The notes beneath the pieces were generated by a model, which saw nothing but the letters and a program-made list of their open reading frames with translations, searched no databases and was not told the DNA's origin. DNA of 38,057 nt from Minisyncoccota bacterium (lineage in GTDB: Bacteria > Patescibacteriota > Minisyncoccia > Minisyncoccales > CG1-02-41-26): positions 1 to 38,057 of the forward strand of contig JAQTPV010000002.1 of assembly GCA_028712605.1 (NCBI GenBank). Direction: 5' to 3'. Every line of letters starts with the position of its first letter. The stretch's first letter is position 1. The position numbers and the translations under genes were made by a program. Positions 1 to 6,690 of the stretch are shown in pieces.

Positions 1-923
1 ATTTTCTCATCCAGATCCACCTCTTTTTCTTGGCATTTGGTTTTTAAAATGGCCAGCCTGGTTTCCACGTCCGGGTTGCTGATATCAGCAATCATACCAC
101 CTTCAAACCGAGACCTTAGCCTTTCTTCAAGGGCTGGGATTGCATTGGGCGGTCTGTCTGATGATAGAATAATTTGTTTTTGTTGTTGGTAAAGGGTATT
201 GAAAATATGGAAAAATTCTTCTTGGGTTTTTTCTTTGCCGGCGAAGAATTGGACGTCGTCAATGATTAAAATATCAATTTTGCCCAATTTCTTTTTTAAA
301 TCCTCTATCTCTTGGTTGCGAATCGCATCAACGATTTTTGCGATAAAGCGCTCGGAAGAGGTATACTTCACTCTTTTTTCGGGAAAGGCCTTAACGATGT
401 GGTTGCCAGTTGCTTGTAATAAGTGAGTTTTGCCCAAACCAACCCCGCCATAAATAAATAAGGGGTTATAGGTGGCACCCGGTTTCTCGGACACTGAAGT
501 TGAGGCAGCGTGGGCCAGTTCATTAAAACCACCAACAATAAAATTATTAAAAGTATATTTTGGGTTAAGGTTAGTTTTTTGGTCCACCTGGAATTCTGGG
601 AATTGCAATTGCGATTCAAAGCTTAGGGCTTGAGACTCTTCCTTGGGCGCTTGGGGCATTCTGGGTGTGGCGGGGGGCGGTATCTTAACTTGGAACTCCA
701 CGGTTCTTAGGTTAGGGTCTAAAGATCTTAAAATTTTTAAAATCAGCGACTGGTATTTATTTTCCAGCCATTCTTTAGCAAATAGGTTTGGTACGCATAT
801 CATGATTTCACCGCTTTGGTTTTGGGTAATCTTGGTGTTGCGGAACCAGGTAGCAAAATTAGCTCGGGAAACACTAAACTGAATTTGAGCCAAAACAGTT
901 TGCCATAATTCTTCGTTGCTCAT
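1..923 (-). CDS. dnaA: Chromosomal replication initiator DnaA (3' part off the window)
   Basis: AAA+ ATPase that binds DnaA boxes and opens the replication origin. The frame is open from the ATG at 923-921 to the left edge, giving 307 codons, so the C-terminal DNA-binding domain is not visible. Domain I (residues 1-75, starting MSNEELWQTVLAQ) is followed by a proline-rich linker (about 80-115). The AAA+ core starts near NPKYTFNNFIVG (121-132). Walker A GGVGLGKTH is at about 160-168 and Walker B IDILIIDDVQF at 217-227, followed by the sensor region ILSSDRPP. It is divergent from rpmH, the classical arrangement. Identification is secure from the motifs and the neighbours. Confidence 0.96.
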   Translation of the reverse strand, partial: MSNEELWQTVLAQIQFSVSRANFATWFRNTKITQNQSGEIMICVPNLFAKEWLENKYQSLILKILRSLDPNLRTVEFQVKIPPPATPRMPQAPKEESQALSFESQLQFPEFQVDQKTNLNPKYTFNNFIVGGFNELAHAASTSVSEKPGATYNPLFIYGGVGLGKTHLLQATGNHIVKAFPEKRVKYTSSERFIAKIVDAIRNQEIEDLKKKLGKIDILIIDDVQFFAGKEKTQEEFFHIFNTLYQQQKQIILSSDRPPNAIPALEERLRSRFEGGMIADISNPDVETRLAILKTKCQEKEVDLDEK

Positions 924-965
924 AACTTTAAGGGTTAAGACGATAGTCTATTGTCGCTTATTTTT

Positions 966-994
966 AAAATACTGCAAATGCCCTATAAAATCAA
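966..994 (-). promoter_or_regulatory. Possible dnaA promoter
   Basis: On the minus strand TTGATT (994-989), a 17-nt spacer and TATTTT (971-966) would start transcription about 36 nt before the dnaA ATG. Each box matches the sigma70 consensus at 4 of 6 positions, so this is a modest candidate. Confidence 0.35.
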
Positions 995-1085
995 TGGAAA
1001 CCAGATGGCTGTTAAAAAGCTGGGGATAACCTGTGTAATAAAAGCGCGAAAGCAGCTCCAGGGCAGGTTTCGCCTAGTTCCTTGG

Positions 1086-1114
1086 TTGACGAAAGGCTTT
1101 TTTAAGACTATGAT
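1086..1114 (+). promoter_or_regulatory. Sigma70-type promoter of the rpmH-rnpA-yidD-yidC operon
   Basis: TTGACG (1086-1091), a 17-nt spacer and TATGAT (1109-1114) each match consensus at 5 of 6 positions. The predicted start is near 1121, about 20 nt before the rpmH ATG. Confidence 0.75.
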
Positions 1115-1140
1115 TGTAATAATTATTAATCATTTTTATT

Positions 1141-1275
1141 ATGAGCGTAACCTATCAACCCAAAAAGAAAAAAAGAAGGAACACCCATGGTTTTTTGAAA
1201 AGAATGGGCACTAAGGCCGGCCAAAGGGTGGTGGCGAGAAGGCGGGCCAAGGGTAGAGCAAGATTAGCTGTTTGA
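1141..1275 (+). CDS. rpmH: 50S ribosomal protein L34
   Basis: A 44-residue, strongly basic protein starting MSVTYQPKKKKRRNTHGFL and containing the L34 signature RMGTKAGQRVVARRRAKGR. L34 binds 23S rRNA in the large subunit. The ORF begins at ATG 1141 and ends at TGA 1273-1275. Its length matches the family's usual 44-46 residues. It is the first gene after the promoter at 1086-1114 and precedes rnpA, as in most bacteria. Confidence 0.95.
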   Translation: MSVTYQPKKKKRRNTHGFLKRMGTKAGQRVVARRRAKGRARLAV

Positions 1276-1298
1276 GGTTTTATTGTAATCGTCTGTCC

Positions 1299-1640
1299 AT
1301 GTTGCCAAAGCCGTACCGTTTAACAAAGAATAACGACTTTCAAAACGTTTTCCAGAACGGTCGGGTGGCCGGCGGTTCTTTTTTAGCCATTAAAGCCGCG
1401 CCCAACACATTAACTCACTGCCGCATTGGTTTTGTAGTTAGTAAGAAAGTTTCCAATAAGGCTACGGACCGGAATCGAGTGAAAAGAAGATTACGAGAGG
1501 CAATGAGGGGTTTTTTGCCCCAGTTCAATAATCATTTTGATATGGTGCTTTTGACCAAAAAAGAAATTAAAGATAAAGAGTTTGGGCAGATCAAAGAAGA
1601 AATGGGGGCGCTTTTAAAAAGGGCGCGGTTAATTAAGTAG
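1299..1640 (+). CDS. rnpA: Ribonuclease P protein component
   Basis: Basic protein subunit of RNase P, which helps the catalytic RNA process tRNA 5' ends. From ATG 1299 the protein has 113 residues and starts MLPKPYRLTKNNDF, the usual RnpA start. The RNA-binding RNR signature KATDRNRVKRRLREAMR is at residues 54-70. The frame is open upstream to a TTG at 1272 that overlaps the rpmH stop, but the family N-terminus supports 1299. It lies between rpmH and yidD. Confidence 0.94.
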   Translation: MLPKPYRLTKNNDFQNVFQNGRVAGGSFLAIKAAPNTLTHCRIGFVVSKKVSNKATDRNRVKRRLREAMRGFLPQFNNHFDMVLLTKKEIKDKEFGQIKEEMGALLKRARLIK

Positions 1641-1648
1641 TCGGCGAT

Positions 1649-1858
1649 ATGAGAAAAAATATTTTTCAAGGGCTAATTAAAATATATCAACAATTTGTTT
1701 CCCCTTACTTAGGCGGGCACTGTCGGTTTTATCCTTCTTGCTCTGAATACACCTATCAAGCCATAGAGAAACACGGTTCAGCCCGGGGGCTCATAAAGGG
1801 TATCGGGCGCTTATTGCGATGCCATCCGTTAAACAGGGGAGGGATAGATTGCCCTTAA
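1649..1858 (+). CDS. yidD: Membrane protein insertion efficiency factor YidD
   Basis: A 69-residue YidD (DUF37) protein thought to assist YidC-dependent membrane insertion at the inner face of the membrane. It has an amphipathic N-terminus (FQGLIKIYQQFVSPYLGG) and the family motif CRFYPSCSEYTYQAIEKHG, then RGLIKGIGRLLRCHPLNRGG with the RCHP signature. The three conserved cysteines (CRFYPSC, RCHP) are present and one more follows at the C-terminus. It is 8 nt after rnpA and 7 nt before yidC. Confidence 0.93.
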   Translation: MRKNIFQGLIKIYQQFVSPYLGGHCRFYPSCSEYTYQAIEKHGSARGLIKGIGRLLRCHPLNRGGIDCP

Positions 1859-1865
1859 TTTAACT

Positions 1866-2600
1866 ATGAATTTTTTTATTCAATTTTTTTACACCATTCT
1901 ATACCAGCCCTTATTGAATATTTTGGTCTGGCTGTACAATGTAATACCGGGGCACGACCTGGGTTTGGCTTTGGTAATTTTAACCTTAGGCATTCGGTTT
2001 GTTTTGCACCCGCTATCAGTCAAGAGCATCACCTCTCAAAAAGACCTTCAGGACCTTCAGCCTAAAATTACCAAAATTCAGGAACAGCTTAAGGACAACA
2101 AAGAAGCTCAAGCCAAGGCTATGCTGGACCTCTATCAAAAAGAAAGAATTAATCCGTTTTCTGGTTGTTTTATCGTTTTATTGCAACTTCCTTTTTTGGT
2201 GACCCTTTATTACGTGGCCATTAATTCAGTTAAGCCGACATTAGTGCAGCAAGCCCTTTATGGTTTTGTATCAAATCCCGGCGCTTTAACCACTACGCTT
2301 TTTTGGATTTTTGATTTAAATAACCAAATCGTTTTAGGGGGCTTGGCCTTAATAGCCGGAGCCTTACAGTTCTGGCAGGCTCGGACTTCAATCCAAAAAC
2401 AAGCGGCCTCAAATCCCCCTGGTGCTCAAGGCGATATTGCTAAGATGATGCAAAAGCAAATGGTTTATATCTTTCCGGTTATTTCTGTGATTTTGGTATG
2501 GCAGCTGAAGGGGATAGTCGGTGTTTATTGGGCCTTAAGTTCGCTTTTTGCCTTAGTGGAGCAAAAAATAATTTATCAAAAGAAGAAAAGCGTGAGGTAA
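1866..2600 (+). CDS. yidC: Membrane protein insertase YidC/Oxa1
   Basis: Polytopic insertase that places membrane proteins alone or with SecYEG. The 244-residue protein has no large periplasmic domain, as in Gram-positive bacteria. The conserved membrane arginine is in LGIRFVLHPLS (R44). A charged cytoplasmic hairpin (LQPKITKIQEQLKDNKEAQAKAM) is followed by the family's NPFSGCFIVLLQLPFL motif and three further hydrophobic segments, ending in a basic tail. No lipobox is visible at the N-terminus. Gene order rnpA-yidD-yidC-jag supports the call. Confidence 0.94.
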   Translation: MNFFIQFFYTILYQPLLNILVWLYNVIPGHDLGLALVILTLGIRFVLHPLSVKSITSQKDLQDLQPKITKIQEQLKDNKEAQAKAMLDLYQKERINPFSGCFIVLLQLPFLVTLYYVAINSVKPTLVQQALYGFVSNPGALTTTLFWIFDLNNQIVLGGLALIAGALQFWQARTSIQKQAASNPPGAQGDIAKMMQKQMVYIFPVISVILVWQLKGIVGVYWALSSLFALVEQKIIYQKKKSVR

Positions 2601-2680
2601 AGAATGCAATCGTTGGGTTCGGCTTGTTGCTACAACAAGGGTTGCTACTTCTATTATCTTTCGTTTTCTGTCTTTACTAT

Positions 2681-3157
2681 ATGGCGGATCAAGACATTAT
2701 TAAAACAGCTGAAAAGCTTATCCAAGATTTTTTTAACAAGATGACTTTCTCGGTCGAGACGAACCTATCCTTGGGTGATGACAAAACATTAATTCTGGAA
2801 GCCAATACCCCAGAGGCTAGAGTTTTAATTGGCGAAAGGGGGCAGACTTTGGTTGAAATCCAGCAACTCTTGAACCGCATTATTAAAAAGCAATTAGAGG
2901 AGGCTGTTTATTTAGATTTAGATATTAACCGCTATAAAGCCAATAAGGTTAAATATTTAATGGATATAGCCCATACTGCCGCTGATGAGGTGGCCCTCAT
3001 CGGCCGAGAAAAGGTGTTAGACCCAATGTCGGCTTTTGAGAGGAGGGTCGTCCATTTAGAACTCTCTAGAAGGCCCGACATTCAAACTGAAAGCATGGGC
3101 GAAGAGCCCGAAAGAAGAATTGTTATTAGGCCTATTTCTTTCAGCGAAAGGGTCTAG
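2681..3157 (+). CDS. jag: Jag/KhpB-like KH-R3H RNA-binding protein
   Basis: Single-stranded nucleic acid-binding protein, KhpB/Jag family, linked in other bacteria to control of cell elongation. From ATG 2681 it has 158 residues. A KH domain with the GxxG loop IGERGQ is at about 50-55. An R3H domain with the RxxxH core RRVVH is at 121-125. The N-terminal Jag_N domain is missing. The frame is open upstream into yidC and would add a leucine-rich stretch; this is probably chance, because MADQDIIKTAEKLIQDFF is a normal start for the KH part. Confidence 0.9.
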   Translation: MADQDIIKTAEKLIQDFFNKMTFSVETNLSLGDDKTLILEANTPEARVLIGERGQTLVEIQQLLNRIIKKQLEEAVYLDLDINRYKANKVKYLMDIAHTAADEVALIGREKVLDPMSAFERRVVHLELSRRPDIQTESMGEEPERRIVIRPISFSERV

Positions 3158-3186
3158 CTTACACAGCTGGAACTCTTTTTTGGATA

Positions 3187-3195
3187 TGTTAAAAT
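3187..3195 (+). promoter_or_regulatory. Possible extended -10 promoter of the T4SS-like cluster
   Basis: TGTTAAAAT is an extended -10 element (TG, one base, TAAAAT) in the 81-base gap after jag. No strong -35 is seen. Transcription would start near 3202 and enter the PrgI-like gene. It is the only good promoter candidate between jag and the cluster. Confidence 0.45.
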
Positions 3196-3238
3196 TGAGT
3201 AATCAAAAGCGCTTTAAGGCTTCAGCAATTTAACTAAA

Positions 3239-3787
3239 TTGCCAAGGTTAAACTGCAAAGCAGTAAGCGTTCTAAATGTTATTCAATTTAAAGTCCCTCA
3301 ATTTTTAGAACGGGAATCAAATATCGCCTGGGGCCTATCGTTTAAAAATTTGGTAGTGGCCGTAGTTTTGGGATTTTCTCTATTCGGTCTTTTTTATGTT
3401 TTCCAGAGCCTTAAAATATTGTGGGCTTGGTTTATCCTTTTAGTGATAGTGATCGGCGCTTTTATAGTTTTTAATTTTGTAAAGATCGAAGGGCAAAGCG
3501 CCTTTGAGGTTTTTACCAACGCCGCCACCTTCGTTTTTTCCCGAAGGCTTTATATGTGGCAGCGGAAAGAAGGCGTAGCTCCGATTAGGCTGGCTCAAAG
3601 GTCCCGGCCAAAGAAAAAGGCCAAGGAGGCTGCGTTAAAGTTTGCGCCCAAGAGTCGTTTAGGGCTTTTGGGCTCCAAGATTGATATTAGTAGTATTATT
3701 GATCGTGAAGAATTTTGGGAGGATGTCACCTCTGAAGATGTTGCTTCTACTGATGAGGGGGAAGGGGCGTTAGGGGGAGAGGAGTAA
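3239..3787 (+). CDS. PrgI-family (VirB3-like) T4SS membrane protein
   Basis: Small inner-membrane subunit equivalent to VirB3 in Gram-positive T4SSs. The diagnostic N-terminus is IQFKVPQFLERESNIAWGLS, typical of PrgI proteins. Two membrane segments follow (VVAVVLGFSLFGLFYVF and WAWFILLVIVIGAFIVF), then the conserved-looking FTNAATFVFSRRLYMW. The C-terminal half is basic then acidic (ending EGEGALGGEE). The only conventional start is TTG 3239, but the family N-terminus aligns with ATT 3281, which would give 168 residues, so the start is uncertain. The next two genes encode the VirB4 pair. Confidence 0.8.
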   Translation: MPRLNCKAVSVLNVIQFKVPQFLERESNIAWGLSFKNLVVAVVLGFSLFGLFYVFQSLKILWAWFILLVIVIGAFIVFNFVKIEGQSAFEVFTNAATFVFSRRLYMWQRKEGVAPIRLAQRSRPKKKAKEAALKFAPKSRLGLLGSKIDISSIIDREEFWEDVTSEDVASTDEGEGALGGEE

Positions 3788-3820
3788 GTTGAGGACACCC
3801 TAAGGTAATTTTATTTTTTT

Positions 3821-4450
3821 ATGGCCTTGCCGAGTCAAAATTTTTTGGAGTTTAAACAAATTAAAGAGGGCGTGATTACTTTAAAGAATAAAGCCCTTAG
3901 AGGTATTTTGTTGGTTTCTTCTATTAATTTTGATCTTAAATCTGAAGAAGAACAGAATGCTATTATTTTTCAGTTTCAGAATTTTCTAAACTCCTTAGAT
4001 TTTTCTACGCAGATCATTATGCAGTCAAGAAGGCTCAATATCACCGGTTACTTTGAAAAGCTTAAGGAGTTTGAAAGTAAACAGAGCAACGAGCTTTTAA
4101 AAATTCAAACCGCTGAATACCGCAAATTTGTAGAGAGCCTAGTGGGTCGCGGCACCATTATGACTAAGCAGTTTTTTGTGGTGGTGCCCTATACCATCAC
4201 GGAAATGGATGCTATGACTGGGGCCATTGGCTTGCGTCAGAAGGCGGGCGTTGAAGAGGAAATCTTTCAAAGATGCCGCGATCAACTTTACCAAAGGATG
4301 GAATTTGTGGCCATTGGACTAAGAAGATGTAGTTTAAGTGTGATCCCCTTAACCACCCCAGAAGTTATTGAGCTTTTCTGGAGCTGGCATCATCCCAAGG
4401 AGGCTGAAATCGGTTATTACCCTGAAATCCTGCCAGAGCTTAGTAAATAA
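3821..4450 (+). CDS. TraC/VirB4 N-terminal-domain-like protein
   Basis: A 209-residue soluble protein ending 12 nt before the VirB4 gene. It resembles the N-terminal domain of TraC/VirB4 proteins: an early beta-strand region (FKQIKEGVITLKNKALRGIL), a helix about binding to an FQNFLNSLDF element, the strand IIMQSRRLNI, then FFVVVPYTI and a late RCSLSVIPLTTPEVIELFW. There is no Walker motif. I infer that the VirB4 adaptor region is encoded separately here and works with the downstream ATPase at the membrane. Family recognition is by pattern and gene order, so moderate confidence. Confidence 0.65.
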   Translation: MALPSQNFLEFKQIKEGVITLKNKALRGILLVSSINFDLKSEEEQNAIIFQFQNFLNSLDFSTQIIMQSRRLNITGYFEKLKEFESKQSNELLKIQTAEYRKFVESLVGRGTIMTKQFFVVVPYTITEMDAMTGAIGLRQKAGVEEEIFQRCRDQLYQRMEFVAIGLRRCSLSVIPLTTPEVIELFWSWHHPKEAEIGYYPEILPELSK

Positions 4451-4462
4451 TTTATTTTGTTT

Positions 4463-6268
4463 ATGCCCTTTAACTTGCCCTTTGAGCTTCCTTTTTTAAA
4501 AAAGCGATCCAATATTGAGGAGCTTTTGCTTAAGCCAACTGAAATTAAGGCTGAAGATATTATCGCCCCCTCTTTAATTGAGATTCGGTCAAACTATATT
4601 AAATTAGGCGAGCGTTTTTCTCGCTCCTTTTTTGTGTTTTCTTACCCGCGTTATCTCGCGGCTGGCTGGCTGTCGCCGGTGATTAATTTGAATTACCCGA
4701 TTGACATGTCTTTGCATATCCATCCGGTTAATTCGGGAGACATTCTACGTCAATTGAGGAAAAAAGTCACAGAGGTTCAGGCGGAAATTCAAGAGAATGA
4801 AGAGAAGGGTAAAATCAGAGACCCGGTGCTGGAAACTGCATACGAGGACATCGAACAATTAAGAGATGAATTACAAACTGCCAGAGAAAGGGTGTTTCGG
4901 TTGGGTCTTTATTTAAATATTTACGGTGACTCTGAACAAGAGTTGCGGCAGGGGGAAACCTTATTAAGGTCTATTTTTGAGGCGCGCTTAATTTATATTA
5001 AGCCCAATCTGATGAAAGAAAAGCAAGGCTTTATTTCCGCAGCCCCCTATGGTTTAGACCAAATTTTAGTGCATACCCCCATGAACACTGCGCCTCTTTC
5101 CAGTATCTTTCCTTTTGTTTCTCCGGACCTTTCGGCCAACGAAGGCATTCTTTACGGCATTAACCGCCACAATAACTCCTTGGTTTTGTTTGATCGTTTT
5201 ACCTTAGAAAATGCTAATTTGGTGGTGTTCGCTAAATCTGGCTCCGGTAAAAGCTATTTCTGTAAGCTGGAAATTTTACGTTATTTAATGCAGGGCATTG
5301 ATGTGATTATTATTGATCCGGAAAACGAATACGAGTTTTTGGTTGACGGTGTGGGCGGTTCTTTTTTCAAGATTTCTTTAACCTCTGATCACCATATTAA
5401 TCCTTTTGAACTACCGCCTATGGTTGACCAAGATCCCAGAGATGTTTTAAGGTCTAACGTGATTAACTTAGTGGGCCTGTTAAGAATTATGTTAGGGGGC
5501 TTGTCGCCCGAGGAGGACGCTATTGTTGATCGGGCCATTGCTGAAACTTATGCGGCCAAAGACATTACCCCAGAAACCGATCCAACTGAATGGAGGGATA
5601 GGACCCCCCTATTGTCTGATCTTGAAAAGGTTTTAGCTGGCATGGAGGGCGCTCATTCGCTATTGGAGAGACTGCAGAAGTTTACTCAGGGTAGCTACGC
5701 CCAGTTCTTTAATAGTCCCTCTAACGTTTCTTTAGAAAAAGGCCTAATAGTTTTTGGCATTAGAGATGTGGAAGATGAATTGCGGCCTATGGCTATGTTT
5801 GTAATCTTAAGATATATTTGGGCTCAAATCAGAGCTTCTTTAAAGAAACGCATTCTGTTAGTGGATGAGGCGTGGTGGATTATGCAATATGAAGATGGCG
5901 CTTCCTTTCTATATGGTCTCTGTAAAAGAGCTAGAAAATATTGGTTAGGCGTTTCTACCATTACCCAGGACGTCTCTGACTTTATGAAATCTAATTATGG
6001 CAAGCCCATTATTACCAATTCGTCCCTGCAGTTTTTAATGAAGCAAAGCCCGGCAACAATTGGTTTAGTACAAAAAACTTTTAATTTAACCGAAGGCGAA
6101 AAAAATACATTATTAGAAAGCTCGGTTGGTGAAGGCGTGTTTATTGCTGGTCAAAAGCGTATTGCTATTAAGGTTGTAGCTTCTTATGTAGAAGATCAGA
6201 TTATTACCTCTGCCCCAGAAGAAGTAAAAAAGTTAAGAGCGGCCAAAAAGAGAATGACACAACTGTAG
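4463..6268 (+). CDS. VirB4/TraC-family T4SS ATPase
   Basis: Energises substrate or pilin movement in type IV secretion from the cytoplasmic side of the membrane. It has 601 residues from ATG 4463 (a TTG lies two codons upstream). An N-terminal region with a coiled-coil-like stretch (about 95-145) leads to a RecA-like motor domain. Walker A FAKSGSGKSYF is at 256-266, the VirB4-typical IIIDPENEYEFLV follows, and Walker B ILLVDEAWW is at 464-472. The TQDVSDF and QFLMKQSP motifs also fit. It lies in a plus-strand run with PrgI-like and VirB2-like genes. No VirD4-like coupling protein is present in the window. Confidence 0.92.
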   Translation: MPFNLPFELPFLKKRSNIEELLLKPTEIKAEDIIAPSLIEIRSNYIKLGERFSRSFFVFSYPRYLAAGWLSPVINLNYPIDMSLHIHPVNSGDILRQLRKKVTEVQAEIQENEEKGKIRDPVLETAYEDIEQLRDELQTARERVFRLGLYLNIYGDSEQELRQGETLLRSIFEARLIYIKPNLMKEKQGFISAAPYGLDQILVHTPMNTAPLSSIFPFVSPDLSANEGILYGINRHNNSLVLFDRFTLENANLVVFAKSGSGKSYFCKLEILRYLMQGIDVIIIDPENEYEFLVDGVGGSFFKISLTSDHHINPFELPPMVDQDPRDVLRSNVINLVGLLRIMLGGLSPEEDAIVDRAIAETYAAKDITPETDPTEWRDRTPLLSDLEKVLAGMEGAHSLLERLQKFTQGSYAQFFNSPSNVSLEKGLIVFGIRDVEDELRPMAMFVILRYIWAQIRASLKKRILLVDEAWWIMQYEDGASFLYGLCKRARKYWLGVSTITQDVSDFMKSNYGKPIITNSSLQFLMKQSPATIGLVQKTFNLTEGEKNTLLESSVGEGVFIAGQKRIAIKVVASYVEDQIITSAPEEVKKLRAAKKRMTQL

Positions 6269-6298
6269 CAATAACCATTTATCGCCACAATTTTATCT

Positions 6299-6673
6299 AT
6301 GAGTTCAGGCGGCGTATTTACCCCAGAAGGTTTTATCATGCTGGCAATAGCCGGATTTTTGGATTTCATAATGATGATTTGCATTGTGCTGACAGCGGCT
6401 TTTGGCGTGGGCCTTGTGGCCGGTAAAATTGTTTATGTTATTGGATTGACCATCATTACGCCATGGCAAATGTCTAAGTACGGATTTTTTAAGGGCTTGG
6501 GGGCTCGAAAGTCCGGCAATAAAAAATCAGCTTGGCAGGAAGCTAGAATGAAGAAGTTAAAGCAAAAATTCATAAGTAAACAGTTGCGCCGGTTAGCCTT
6601 TAAAATTGTGCCCATTCTTGGTGATTTTTATCCCTGGACTTATATTGTCTATGATACCTTGCAAAGCCCCTAA
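6299..6673 (+). CDS. Small hydrophobic membrane protein in T4SS-like cluster
   Basis: Not recognised. The 124-residue protein has two hydrophobic segments (about 13-38 and 40-58), a short basic middle (KSGNKKSAWQEARMKKLKQKF) and a third weakly hydrophobic C-terminal segment (RLAFKIVPILGDFYPWTYIVY). The basic region should face the cytoplasm. It lies between the VirB4 gene and the giant VirB2-like gene, with gaps of 30 and 17 nt, so it is probably part of the same transcript and apparatus. No catalytic motif is visible. Confidence 0.7.
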   Translation: MSSGGVFTPEGFIMLAIAGFLDFIMMICIVLTAAFGVGLVAGKIVYVIGLTIITPWQMSKYGFFKGLGARKSGNKKSAWQEARMKKLKQKFISKQLRRLAFKIVPILGDFYPWTYIVYDTLQSP

Positions 6674-6690
6674 TTATTAAAGGATATCCA

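Larger units (their letters stand above)
924..1140. other. dnaA-rpmH divergent intergenic region, weak oriC candidate
   Basis: No gene is visible in these 217 bases. At 1021-1029, TGGGGATAA is the complement of a DnaA box (TTATCCACA) with one mismatch. The adjoining CTGTGTAATAA resembles a second, degenerate box. The stretch 1101-1140 is very AT-rich and could be an unwinding element, although it also carries the rpmH promoter. Origins often lie beside dnaA, but a box cluster is not evident, so this is only a candidate. Confidence 0.25.

Noticed and set aside
951..1214. An 87-codon plus-strand frame across the dnaA-rpmH gap
   Set aside because: It overlaps rpmH in another frame, covers the rpmH promoter, and has no protein-like pattern.
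2498..2680. N-terminal extension of jag with a leucine-rich stretch
   Set aside because: It starts inside yidC in another frame; the KH-R3H protein begins naturally at ATG 2681, and the hydrophobic run fits chance in T-rich DNA.
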